Shown: positions 1-5,671, numbered from the stretch's first letter. The stretch is 5,671 nucleotides of DNA from Acidobacteriota bacterium (GCA_021810735.1 JAJZIF010000279.1:1-5671), one strand, 5' to 3'. Notes: a model not told the origin generated them from the letters alone. Numbers and translations: made by a program.

Positions 1-663
1 AAAGGCTGCAAAGGCCGCCAGGACCGTTGAGTATGCGTAGAGAACTTTTGGGCGGCGCGTCTCGTAACGCTCGCGGAACCGCTCAAGAATTTCATCGTTG
101 ATAATTCCGCTGGGAGCCGGGGTGCATCGCATCAGCGTTTCTTCGTAGAAGCGCCAACGCCAACTGGGTTGCATGGCCAGGTCGCGATGCGCGCCCCATA
201 GCATCAGGACAGAATCGCCGGGTTTGTATCCGGACCAGGAATTCAGTTGCAATTGAAGGGCAGTCTTGTTGCGCAGGCCTTCAATGTCGCGATAGAACTG
301 GATCGGCGTACTGGTGGTGCCGCTGCTGCCGGCGCGGCGCAAGTCCTGCAACCGATAGGAGCTGGAGAGCAGGGCACTGACGCCATCGCGCAAATCGTCG
401 CGCTTCAATACGGGAAGCGGGAGAGGACGGTCCACGCGCGCGTCGGAGGGCCTGAATCCGGCATCGTCAAATCGCTGCCGATAAAAAGGGACCGTGTTGT
501 AGGCATGATCCAGGATGCGTTGCAGCCGCTGCTGCTGGGCCGCGCGCTGGACCTTGTCAGAGCTGCGTTCAAAGCGTCGAATCGCGCGCAGGCGCGCGGG
601 AAGGCCGGCATGGCGCTCCGGTTCGGCGAGGGGCAACAGCATGTGGGTGTGGAAAATGCTCAT
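1..663 (-). CDS. PaaK/CapK-like adenylate-forming ligase, third copy (5' part only)
   Basis: This is the N-terminal 221 residues of an adenylate-forming enzyme of the phenylacetate-CoA ligase/CapK family; the gene runs off the left edge of the window. Such enzymes activate a carboxylic acid as an acyl-adenylate, often passing it to CoA, and CapK-like members are common in capsule and EPS loci. The start at 663 has a GGGAG ribosome site six bases upstream. Visible landmarks are the family's N-terminal helix with HAYNTVPFYRQRF (residues 53-65), a proline-rich DRPLPLPVL (78-86), and an intact phosphate-binding loop SSGTTSTP (113-120) followed by IQFYRDIEG. It aligns without gaps to the gene just upstream for at least the first 157 residues; I counted 59 identities in the first 100, so it is a tandem paralogue. 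Unlike that neighbour its nucleotide loop is canonical, so it is probably active. The acid substrate cannot be told from sequence. Confidence 0.88.
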   Translation of the reverse strand, partial: MSIFHTHMLLPLAEPERHAGLPARLRAIRRFERSSDKVQRAAQQQRLQRILDHAYNTVPFYRQRFDDAGFRPSDARVDRPLPLPVLKRDDLRDGVSALLSSSYRLQDLRRAGSSGTTSTPIQFYRDIEGLRNKTALQLQLNSWSGYKPGDSVLMLWGAHRDLAMQPSWRWRFYEETLMRCTPAPSGIINDEILERFRERYETRRPKVLYAYSTVLAAFAAF

Positions 664-689
664 CGAACTCTCCCAATGAACGATACGAA

Positions 690-791
690 TGGCCGCACGG
701 TCTTGCGTTTTGATGCACACATATCTTTCGAGGTTGGCAGTTCCTCGGCCATAGTTGTGAATTTCATGCGGACATCGCCCAGTTCTTTCGC
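690..791 (-). pseudogene. Out-of-frame remnant of the ligase C-terminal lid
   Basis: Past the point where the second ligase goes off frame, another minus-strand frame reads KELGDVRMKFTT, then EELPTSK, then ASKRKTV. This resembles the last strand-and-lysine segment of PaaK/CapK C-terminal domains (compare SLTIVKSDSIPSEPSGKYRF in the intact ligase upstream). The frame stays open to a TGA at 660-662, which overlaps the ATG of the next ligase as ATGA, the same arrangement as the deacetylase/ligase junction in this operon. Adding one base in the run of three A (786-788 on the minus strand) would join the frames into a protein of about 437 residues, a normal family length. The assignment rests on visual similarity only. 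Confidence 0.4.
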
Positions 792-1972
792 CGAGGCGCA
801 TTCGCAGGACGTTTGCGCGCGCCCTTGATGGGGAGGATTGGAAGAAAGGGCCGCGGCATCGGAGTCGGAGAATTGGTCAGGGCGATCCCCGGAACAACGG
901 CGCCATTGGCGCGGACAACGCCGTCCGCTAACCGTCCGACAATTCGTCCGGCCAATGGGAACCACCTTCCACAGCTGCAAGTTTGGTCTGTCAACGTCAC
1001 GCAGTCGCCGGTGTCATAGCGAATGAAGGGCTGCCCATAATTCAGGAGGTCGGTCACCAGCAGGCGGTACACGATTCCATCTGGGGAGTTTCCCACCGGA
1101 TCGAATTCGACATACGATCCCCAGGGATGAAAATGCAGTCCCTCATGCTCGGAACATTCGGCGGCGATCATTCCCACATCGCGTCTGCCGTACTGATTGA
1201 ATGGCTCGCTTTTGAACGCCGATGCGAGCAACTGGCGGTGCAGCGGACTCAGGACTTCCGCCGTGGCGATGACAGCGTGCGGTCTATGGCGAACTCCATG
1301 CTCCATGAGGTATGCCGCGAATGCGGCCAGAACCGTGGCGCGGCCGGCAAGAACCGTGGGACGCTGCTTTTCGTACCGGAACTGCCATCGTTCCAGATCC
1401 TGCGGCGCAATCGTTCCAGGAGGAGGCGGCGTCTGCCGCATGAAAACGCCTTCATCCATGCGCCATTTCCAATTGGACTCCCTCTTCGCGCTGGAGCCTG
1501 TGCCCCAGAGCATCATCGAGGAGTCGCCGGGCTTGATTCCGGACCATTCATCGAGCTTGAGCTTCAGGGCAACTTTGTCGCGGATGCCTTCAATGTCGCG
1601 ATAGAAACGGATGGGCACCCGGGTATTGCCGCTGCTGGCGGTCACCCGAAGTTTTTCCGGTGGGCAGGCCGTCGAGATGAGCCAGGCCTCGGAGGCGCGA
1701 AGGTGCTCCCAAGTGAGAACTGGAAGAGGCAGCGGGCGATCGATGCGCGCCTGGCGCGGGTGAAAGCCGGCATCGTCAAATTGCTTACGATAATAGGGGA
1801 CCGTGGTGTAGGCGTGTTCCAGCAGAGCGCGCAGCCGATCGAGCTGGATCTTTTGCTGCTGTTTCTCGGACATGCGCTCAAATTTTCCTATTTGACGCAA
1901 GCGTCCAGGCAGGCCGGAATAGCGCTCCGGTTCGGAAAGAGGCAGTACGACATGTGTATGAAATATTCCCAT
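764..1972 (-). CDS. PaaK/CapK-like adenylate-forming ligase, second copy, C-terminus disrupted
   Basis: This 402-residue adenylate-forming ligase homologue starts 12 bases after the stop of the previous ligase, with an AGGA site three bases before the ATG. Family landmarks are HAYTTVPYYRKQF (53-65), the phosphate loop (113-120), YGRRDVG (261-267), AEC and GLH (271-280), IRYDTGD (317-323, aspartate for the ribose), CSCGR (332-336) and the hinge-like GRLAD (346-350). Several positions are degenerate: the loop reads SSGNTRVP instead of SSGTTG-P, and the usual glutamate after YG is aspartate. After PGIALTN (361-367) the similarity stops and about 35 basic and proline-rich residues follow, without the catalytic C-terminal lysine motif. 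The expected tail appears in another frame, so this copy is frameshifted, decayed or affected by a sequence error. The Cys/His residues at 273, 276, 332 and 334 may form the metal site seen in some PaaK relatives (inference). Confidence 0.85.
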   Translation of the reverse strand: MGIFHTHVVLPLSEPERYSGLPGRLRQIGKFERMSEKQQQKIQLDRLRALLEHAYTTVPYYRKQFDDAGFHPRQARIDRPLPLPVLTWEHLRASEAWLISTACPPEKLRVTASSGNTRVPIRFYRDIEGIRDKVALKLKLDEWSGIKPGDSSMMLWGTGSSAKRESNWKWRMDEGVFMRQTPPPPGTIAPQDLERWQFRYEKQRPTVLAGRATVLAAFAAYLMEHGVRHRPHAVIATAEVLSPLHRQLLASAFKSEPFNQYGRRDVGMIAAECSEHEGLHFHPWGSYVEFDPVGNSPDGIVYRLLVTDLLNYGQPFIRYDTGDCVTLTDQTCSCGRWFPLAGRIVGRLADGVVRANGAVVPGIALTNSPTPMPRPFLPILPIKGARKRPANAPRRKNWAMSA

Positions 1973-1984
1973 GGGTCCTTTTAT

Positions 1985-3400
1985 TTATTGGCTCACCGCA
2001 GTCGGGCTTGCCGGATCTTCACTTGTTTTGACAAACCGATATTTTCCTGAAGGCTCGGAGGGAATCGAATCGGACTTGACGATCGTCAGACTGGTCTGGT
2101 CTTCCAGGTACGGCAGCATGCGGCGGCGCAACTCCTGCTCGGTACGCGCGCCGTATCCGGCGCCGCCGACAACTTTTAAGGTGACGTGTTGCGGATCAGG
2201 CTGAATAAACTGGACCTGGCGCACGTCCTGCATGTCCGCGGCCAGCAATGCCAGCGAGGGGCCGGCGATCATGCGTCCACTGGGAAGCCGAAGAAAGTCC
2301 GATGTGCGGCCCTGGATGTTTCCAACCAGCGGCAGGGAACGTCCGCACGGGCACTGCATGTTCGCATCGAGCGACGCCAGATCGCCGATTTCATAGCGAA
2401 TGAGAGGCATGGAACGATTCAACAAATCGGTGACCAACACGCGGCCCATACCTGGCGGCAAATTCGGAGCCGCTTCCACTTCCACCAGCAGCGCATCGGC
2501 GTTGACGTGCAAGCCGCTATGGAATTCGCACTCGCTGGCGATGACGCTGACTTCCCGGCAACCGTAGCGATTGAAAACCTTGCCGCCGAAGGTTTCTTCC
2601 AGGACCTGGCGTTTGCCCGGCAGCAGCATCTCCGCGCTGACGATCATGGATTCAAACGCGATATCGTGAATCTTGTTGGCGTTGCAGAATTCGGCGAAGA
2701 GCACAGCGGACTGGGCATAGGAAACCATGTATCGCGGGCGATACTTCCGGAGTATTTCGACGTACCGCATCATGGCTTCTTCGCTGACGGCGGCGGTGTG
2801 CAGCGTCAAGTTTCTATATAAAAACTTTTGCCGCCATTCTGGATTCGGGTCGGGTTTGTCGCCCAGATCGAATCGCGAGCCCCACAGATGGGCATACCAG
2901 TCGCCGATGCGCAGACCGGCCCAGGAATTGTGGCGGACGGTGCTTGCCATGCGGGAATCGAAGCGTTCCTTGTCGACATAGAATTGCAGCGGACTGCCGG
3001 TCGAACCTCCGGTCTGGTTGCGTTCCCGTTTGGCGGCCGGAACATTGCTGGAAACCAGCAGATCCTGATAGTCCTGAATATCGCGTTTGGTAAGGACGGG
3101 CAGCAGGTGCAGATCTTCATGGGTGCGAATATCGAGCGGCGTCAGACCGGCTTCCGTCATGCGATGGTGGTAGAAGGGGACATAGCGAAAGGCTGCGATC
3201 AGCTGCTGGCGAAGACGGAGCATCTGCAGCTTTCGCAGTTCATCCGGATGCAGATACTGGTTGCGTTCAAACTCTCGCATGTAGCGGGAGAAGGCGGGGT
3301 GGGCCCATTTTACCCACAGGGGATGCACCACGTGGCGGATCACGGCACCGGTGAGGTCGGACTGGAATAGCGAAGTCGATCCGGTCGATTTGGTTGTCAT
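1985..3400 (-). CDS. PaaK/CapK-like adenylate-forming ligase, intact copy
   Basis: A complete 471-residue member of the phenylacetate-CoA ligase/CapK family, which activates a carboxylic acid with ATP in the cytoplasm. The start chosen (3400) overlaps the deacetylase stop as ATGA and has an AGGTGG site just upstream. A longer in-frame start exists at 3622, but that extension lies wholly inside the deacetylase gene and is not protein-like. Motifs in order are RYVPFYHHRM (72-81), the phosphate loop TGGSTGSP (130-137), VSAEML (254-259), YGCREVSVIASEC (279-291), IRYEIGD (334-340), CPCGR (350-354), the hinge GRTSD (364-368) and the catalytic-lysine motif PSGK with K453. All catalytic elements are present, so it should be active. 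It is clearly more distant from the two ligases downstream than they are from each other. It is probably translationally coupled to the deacetylase, implying a shared product such as a modified polysaccharide. Substrate unknown; TIGR-type 'CapK' and 'phenylacetate-CoA ligase' labels are both likely in databases. Confidence 0.92.
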   Translation of the reverse strand: MTTKSTGSTSLFQSDLTGAVIRHVVHPLWVKWAHPAFSRYMREFERNQYLHPDELRKLQMLRLRQQLIAAFRYVPFYHHRMTEAGLTPLDIRTHEDLHLLPVLTKRDIQDYQDLLVSSNVPAAKRERNQTGGSTGSPLQFYVDKERFDSRMASTVRHNSWAGLRIGDWYAHLWGSRFDLGDKPDPNPEWRQKFLYRNLTLHTAAVSEEAMMRYVEILRKYRPRYMVSYAQSAVLFAEFCNANKIHDIAFESMIVSAEMLLPGKRQVLEETFGGKVFNRYGCREVSVIASECEFHSGLHVNADALLVEVEAAPNLPPGMGRVLVTDLLNRSMPLIRYEIGDLASLDANMQCPCGRSLPLVGNIQGRTSDFLRLPSGRMIAGPSLALLAADMQDVRQVQFIQPDPQHVTLKVVGGAGYGARTEQELRRRMLPYLEDQTSLTIVKSDSIPSEPSGKYRFVKTSEDPASPTAVSQ

Positions 3401-4593
3401 CCGGCCACCTGTGCCACTGCTTCCACATGCTGAAAGGTAGATTTGCGGGCCACGTATCCTTTGCCCGCGAGAATGGCCTGATGGGTATCGCGAACGGGCG
3501 CGAAGCGAAATTGGGTCAGCAAACGCTGCAGTTTGTCTTCCATCAGGGTGGTTCCCCACGTTTGGCGAACCGTGGATGGAAAGGAGAGCGGAATGTGCGG
3601 CTGGTACGGATCCAGTTCCCACGGGTGCAGGTAGATCATCGCCGGCGTTTGCATTTCTTTTTCCCAGGCAGCCAGGCCGCAGTGAATGTATCGATAGGGA
3701 AGGAGGCGCAGATAGGCGCCGCCGCCGACGGACAGGTTGCGGCCGGCAACTTTCCAGGTCGCAATCGGAAATTCCATAAGCTGGTTGTCGGCCACGGCGT
3801 ACGCTCCCCGTGGCGCGGCGGGATTTCCGTAGAGCGGGTGGTGAACCGGATGGACGCTGGAGTCATAGCTGAAGCCAAGTTTGGCCAGAGCGTCGAAGGC
3901 CCATTCGCATCCTGGGGTGATGGAGAAGCAAGGCGCGCGATACCCTAAGATCGGCTCCTGAATAATGGCCTCAATCAGGCTTTTTGCGGTGGCGGTTGTT
4001 TCGCAGAATTCAGCTTTGGTCATGCGGCAGACCAACTGGTGGTCGAGGCTGTGGCAGCCGATTTCGTGGCCGCGTTGATGGATTTCGCGGACCAGGCGCG
4101 GGTAACGCTGGGCCACCCAGCCAAGAACAAAAAACGTCGCCAGTGTCTGATTGCGATCCAGCAATTCCAGCAACCGATGCGTACTGGCCTCAATTCTTGA
4201 GGGCTGATGTTCCCACTGGGCAAAGGAGACACCCTGGGAAGCAACTTCGGTGTGGAAATAATCCTCCAGGTCGATGGTGAGCGCGTGGCAGGGGCGGAGG
4301 CTCGAGTCGAACAAACATTTCCGGGGCACGCCGTCCCGTACGATGGCGGGACGGCCATTGGTTGGCTCTTTCGGCTGACTTGAAGAAACGGCTGCGGCCT
4401 GGGCTTCCTTGCGGCGCGAGCAGGAAGTGATTGACGCCCCGTACACGATGCAGAAGAGACCAAAGCTGAACAGGCCCAGAGGTTCAAAGTGGAGAGAATG
4501 AGAAAAGACAAGATTCAGGGCTATCGCCACCACCGACACCACAAGCAGGATGACGGTGGACTTGAATAGCGCGGAAGACCCATCATGGTTCAT
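3397..4593 (-). CDS. Membrane-anchored polysaccharide deacetylase, XrtA/PEP-CTERM type (DUF3473)
   Basis: A 398-residue carbohydrate esterase 4-type (NodB-fold) deacetylase that removes N- or O-acetyl groups from a polysaccharide. It matches the subfamily found in exosortase/PEP-CTERM EPS loci: HALTIDLEDYFHTEV (103-117; Asp108 and Asp111), ATFFVLGWVAQRYP (152-165), the metal-binding HSLDH (181-185), GYRAPCFSI (217-225) and YLHPWELDPYQP (321-332), the hallmark of the DUF3473 end. The start at 4593 has a GAAGGGG site five bases upstream. An in-frame start at 4824 would add 77 unlikely residues and run through the predicted promoter. Residues 11-30 and about 38-57 form two hydrophobic segments, followed by a basic and Ala/Ser/Gln-rich linker to about residue 100, so the enzyme looks anchored in the inner membrane. 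Plain family members normally lack this extension. It heads the ligase operon, overlapping the next gene by four bases. Confidence 0.95.
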   Translation of the reverse strand: MNHDGSSALFKSTVILLVVSVVAIALNLVFSHSLHFEPLGLFSFGLFCIVYGASITSCSRRKEAQAAAVSSSQPKEPTNGRPAIVRDGVPRKCLFDSSLRPCHALTIDLEDYFHTEVASQGVSFAQWEHQPSRIEASTHRLLELLDRNQTLATFFVLGWVAQRYPRLVREIHQRGHEIGCHSLDHQLVCRMTKAEFCETTATAKSLIEAIIQEPILGYRAPCFSITPGCEWAFDALAKLGFSYDSSVHPVHHPLYGNPAAPRGAYAVADNQLMEFPIATWKVAGRNLSVGGGAYLRLLPYRYIHCGLAAWEKEMQTPAMIYLHPWELDPYQPHIPLSFPSTVRQTWGTTLMEDKLQRLLTQFRFAPVRDTHQAILAGKGYVARKSTFQHVEAVAQVAG

Positions 4594-4642
4594 GCATGCC
4601 CCTTCGACGTTGAGCGTGTAGAGTGTGCTCGACGAACATAGC

Positions 4643-4658
4643 TGCAACTGCGGGGCCA
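4643..4658 (-). promoter_or_regulatory. Sigma-54 (RpoN) promoter of the deacetylase/ligase operon
   Basis: On the minus strand the sequence reads TGGCCC-CGCAG-TTGCA, differing from the consensus TGGCAC-N5-TTGCA at only one fixed base. The invariant GG and GC are separated by exactly ten bases. This predicts transcription starting near 4632 with a leader of about 38 bases before the deacetylase start, containing its ribosome site. A sigma-54 activator gene ends 900 bases upstream, which fits. One such match in a GC-rich region could arise by chance, but position, spacing and context all agree. Confidence 0.65.
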
Positions 4659-4751
4659 AACTCTTCGGACCCGTGAGAACGTGTGATTCCGTGATGTGCT
4701 GGGAGTCTGTGCAAGGCGTGGAAGAAGCATCACGAAAGGACCATGACTTGT

Positions 4752-4767
4752 GTGCAGCGATTTGCAC
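4752..4767. promoter_or_regulatory. Candidate enhancer (activator binding) site, GTGCA-N6-TGCAC
   Basis: A perfect inverted repeat with five-base arms and a six-base centre lies about 128 bases upstream of the predicted sigma-54 start, within the usual range for dimer binding sites of NtrC-type activators. Further TGTGC half-sites occur at 4695-4699 and 4708-4712, and a GCACA at 4786-4790, so more than one site may be present. Which protein binds is inferred only from the neighbouring regulator gene. Confidence 0.35.
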
Positions 4768-4960
4768 TGTGGGAGGGACCGCGGCGCACAGTTTACCCAT
4801 CGACGGGGCTGTCCGGACTGCCATGGCAAGGGGACGGAACGAAGCGGCAGGCGGCTAGTCCGCAGGCGCAGGTTGACGGTTTACGGGCAAGACTGCCGAT
4901 GGATGCGAGGAGGTTTGGGCAGCAAGGGCGAATTTTCTATTGCCGTGGACGGAGAAATCG

Positions 4961-4990
4961 CAGAGCAACTCGCCGCGGCGAGCCGCTCTG
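4961..4990 (-). terminator. Hairpin, probable terminator of the upstream unit
   Basis: In minus-strand RNA the 30 bases fold as CAGAGC, GG, CTCGC, loop CGCG, GCGAG, UU, GCUCUG: a 13-pair stem in which GG faces UU as wobble pairs. In plus-strand RNA the same positions are CC against AA and do not pair, so the structure belongs to minus-strand transcripts. It lies about 39 bases after the stop codon at 5029. The following sequence (CGATTTCTCC) has only a short U run, so termination may be weak, or the hairpin may protect the 3' end instead. Confidence 0.5.
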
Positions 4991-5028
4991 TCTGGGTGGC
5001 TTGGGGAAATCCCGATAGAAAACCGGTG

Positions 5029-5499
5029 CTATGTGACTTCGAGCTGCGACGAGTGTTCTTCCAGGAGGCCGATAATCTGAAAACTGCGCAACGAGCCTTT
5101 GGGAAGGAACAGGCAGCGGTTGTTGGTCAACTCGTCGACGGGAAAGAGGCGGAACGCATTCTTGATGAGAATGTCGATGTCGTTGGAGACTCTGCCTTCC
5201 ATGATTTCTCCATCCTGAAATGTCAGCCGCACCCACAGGTAGGGATGAATGGAGAGAGAGTCGAAGAACCTGACATCCTGCTGACTGGGGCTGCCGGCAA
5301 AACTTTGGACAAAGAAAACTGCCTTGGCGTCCTCGATACTGAAGGTCACGGCTGGACTGCCGTCCTCCGGTTCAATGGTCATGGCGATGGGGAGATCGCT
5401 GGGTATCGCCGACGGTTGAATGGAGGAATCGTCGGTTCGATAGTACCCGTGGAGGACGGCCGAATTTTTCAGATGGACGACTACGTTATGGAGCATCAT
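5029..5499 (-). CDS. Conserved two-domain beta-rich protein (DUF6982-like), function unknown
   Basis: A 156-residue soluble protein with no signal peptide or membrane segment. It appears built of two similar halves, each opening with a strand pair around a turn: NVVVHLKNSAVLHGYY (5-20) and LWVRLTFQDGEIMEGRV (88-104). The first half ends in AKAVFFVQSF (58-67), the second in LFPVDELTNNRCLFLPKG (118-135) and SLRSFQI. The motifs 'KAVFFV-SF' and 'DGE-L-G ... NN-R-F' match a conserved family I recall as DUF6982, often in Acidobacteriota and Deltaproteobacteria; I could not verify the number. I chose ATG 5499 because a GAAG site sits five bases before it; GTG 5505 and ATG 5496 are alternatives. It follows the sigma-54 regulator by 66 bases and may be co-transcribed with it. 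A regulatory or ligand-sensing role is a guess from context. Confidence 0.85.
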   Translation of the reverse strand: MMLHNVVVHLKNSAVLHGYYRTDDSSIQPSAIPSDLPIAMTIEPEDGSPAVTFSIEDAKAVFFVQSFAGSPSQQDVRFFDSLSIHPYLWVRLTFQDGEIMEGRVSNDIDILIKNAFRLFPVDELTNNRCLFLPKGSLRSFQIIGLLEEHSSQLEVT

Positions 5500-5565
5500 G
5501 GACACTTCAATAAAGGAAAGATTAGCGTCGCATCCGAAGCAAGTAAAAGGAATCAGTCCTGCATT

Positions 5566-5671
5566 TTAAGCAGATTGCGCCGGGGCGGACAAATTGTACT
5601 GCCGTATCTTGTAGAGAAGCGCCTTGTAGCTGATGTTCAGGCGCGAGGCTGCAATGCGGCGGTTCCATTTG
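5566..5671 (-). CDS. Sigma-54-dependent response regulator/activator, C-terminal end only
   Basis: Only the final 34 residues are in the window; the gene continues past the right edge. They read K-W-N-R-R-I-A-A-S-R-L-N-I-S-Y-K-A-L-L-Y-K-I then a short polar tail ending in TAA. This is the Fis-type helix-turn-helix found at the end of NtrC-family activators: the pattern 'WNRRxAAxxLNISYxALLYKI' combines the first helix, turn and recognition helix. Full proteins of this family have a receiver (or sensor) domain, a central AAA+ ATPase that opens sigma-54 RNA polymerase complexes, and this DNA-binding end. In exosortase-type EPS loci an NtrC-type regulator (PrsR) is a regular partner, but identity with PrsR cannot be claimed from this fragment. 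It is the obvious candidate to act on the promoter near 4650. Confidence 0.88.
   Translation of the reverse strand, partial: KWNRRIAASRLNISYKALLYKIRQYNLSAPAQSA

Larger units (their letters stand above)
4594..5028. other. Non-coding regulatory region upstream of the EPS operon
   Basis: These 435 bases separate two minus-strand genes. I see no credible gene here: the short frames on both strands have unnatural composition and no matching start sites. The right end holds a strong hairpin just after the upstream gene, and the left end holds a sigma-54-type promoter with a palindrome above it. Copies of TGTGC or its complement GCACA recur at 4624, 4695, 4708, 4751 and 4786. The stretch from about 4795 to 4960 shows nothing I can name. 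Confidence 0.7.

Noticed and set aside
737..751. Second GG-N10-GC match (TGGC-N8-TGC) before the third ligase
   Set aside because: It fits spacing but departs from consensus elsewhere (CTGCC for TTGCA), lies within the probable lid remnant of the preceding gene, and such matches are expected by chance.
785..790. Programmed -1 frameshift at CGA-AAG in the second ligase
   Set aside because: Slippage here would give the right frame, but there is no full slippery heptamer and I saw no convincing stimulatory structure nearby. Mutation or sequence error is simpler.
247..828. Plus-strand frame of 193 codons at the left end
   Set aside because: It is antisense to the partial third ligase, whose minus-strand translation shows clear motifs and paralogy. 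The resemblance of this frame to part of the 983-2050 frame only reflects the ligase duplication.
983..2050. Long plus-strand frame of 355 codons
   Set aside because: It lies antisense to the second ligase and the end of the first. Its composition mirrors the GC-rich codons opposite, and it has no recognisable domain. The minus-strand genes have family motifs.
3401..3622. In-frame upstream extension of the intact ligase (start at 3622)
   Set aside because: The extra 74 residues overlap the deacetylase and lack family similarity. The ATGA-coupled ATG at 3400 with AGGTGG fits far better.
2186..3948. Plus-strand frames 2186-2821, 2828-3370 and 3394-3948
   Set aside because: They are antisense to the intact ligase and the deacetylase, without plausible ribosome sites or domains.
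4594..4824. In-frame upstream extension of the deacetylase (start at 4824)
   Set aside because: It would contain the sigma-54 promoter and lacks protein-like features. The ATG at 4593 has a good ribosome site and starts just before the membrane segment.
5519..5547. Sigma-70-like TTTACT-N17-TAATCT before the DUF6982-like gene
   Set aside because: Only four and three of six bases match, and it would leave a very short leader. Read-through from the regulator gene is equally likely.

Overview
The window reads as part of an exopolysaccharide (EPS) locus from a moderately GC-rich Gram-negative-type bacterium. The gene complement is an NtrC-type regulator, a short two-part conserved protein, an exosortase-type polysaccharide deacetylase and CapK/PaaK-like ligases. 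This, plus the style of the regulator tail, suggests Acidobacteriota, but that placement is inference from remembered protein style. All genes I can support are on the minus strand, so the window is read from right to left. Every long plus-strand reading frame is an antisense shadow.

Right end (5671 to about 5029): the last 34 residues of a sigma-54-dependent response-regulator/activator (Fis-type helix-turn-helix) are followed after 66 bases by a 156-residue cytosolic-looking protein made of two related beta-rich halves (DUF6982-like). About 39 bases after that gene lies a strong hairpin that pairs fully only in minus-strand RNA, probably a transcription terminator.

Middle (about 5028 to 4594): a 435-base non-coding stretch. 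It carries a close match to a sigma-54 promoter (GG-N10-GC) 50 bases before the next start codon. A perfect 5+5 inverted repeat lies about 128 bases upstream of the predicted transcription start, where an NtrC-type activator would normally bind. The regulator ending at the right edge is therefore a natural candidate to control the operon below.

Left part (4593 to 1): an operon of four genes. The first is a polysaccharide deacetylase of the XrtA/PEP-CTERM-associated type (DUF3473) with an unusual N-terminal two-helix membrane anchor. It overlaps by ATGA a complete adenylate-forming ligase of the PaaK/CapK family. Twelve bases later comes a second ligase of a different subfamily, whose C-terminal lid is disrupted, apparently by a one-base frameshift. 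Last is a close tandem paralogue of that second ligase, cut by the window edge.

A working model (inference) is that the deacetylase exposes amino groups on a polysaccharide or lipid-linked precursor and the ligases activate carboxylic acids used to decorate the same product. The whole operon would be switched by sigma-54. No transporter, glycosyltransferase, exosortase, mobile element, tRNA, rRNA or CRISPR array is visible in this window.
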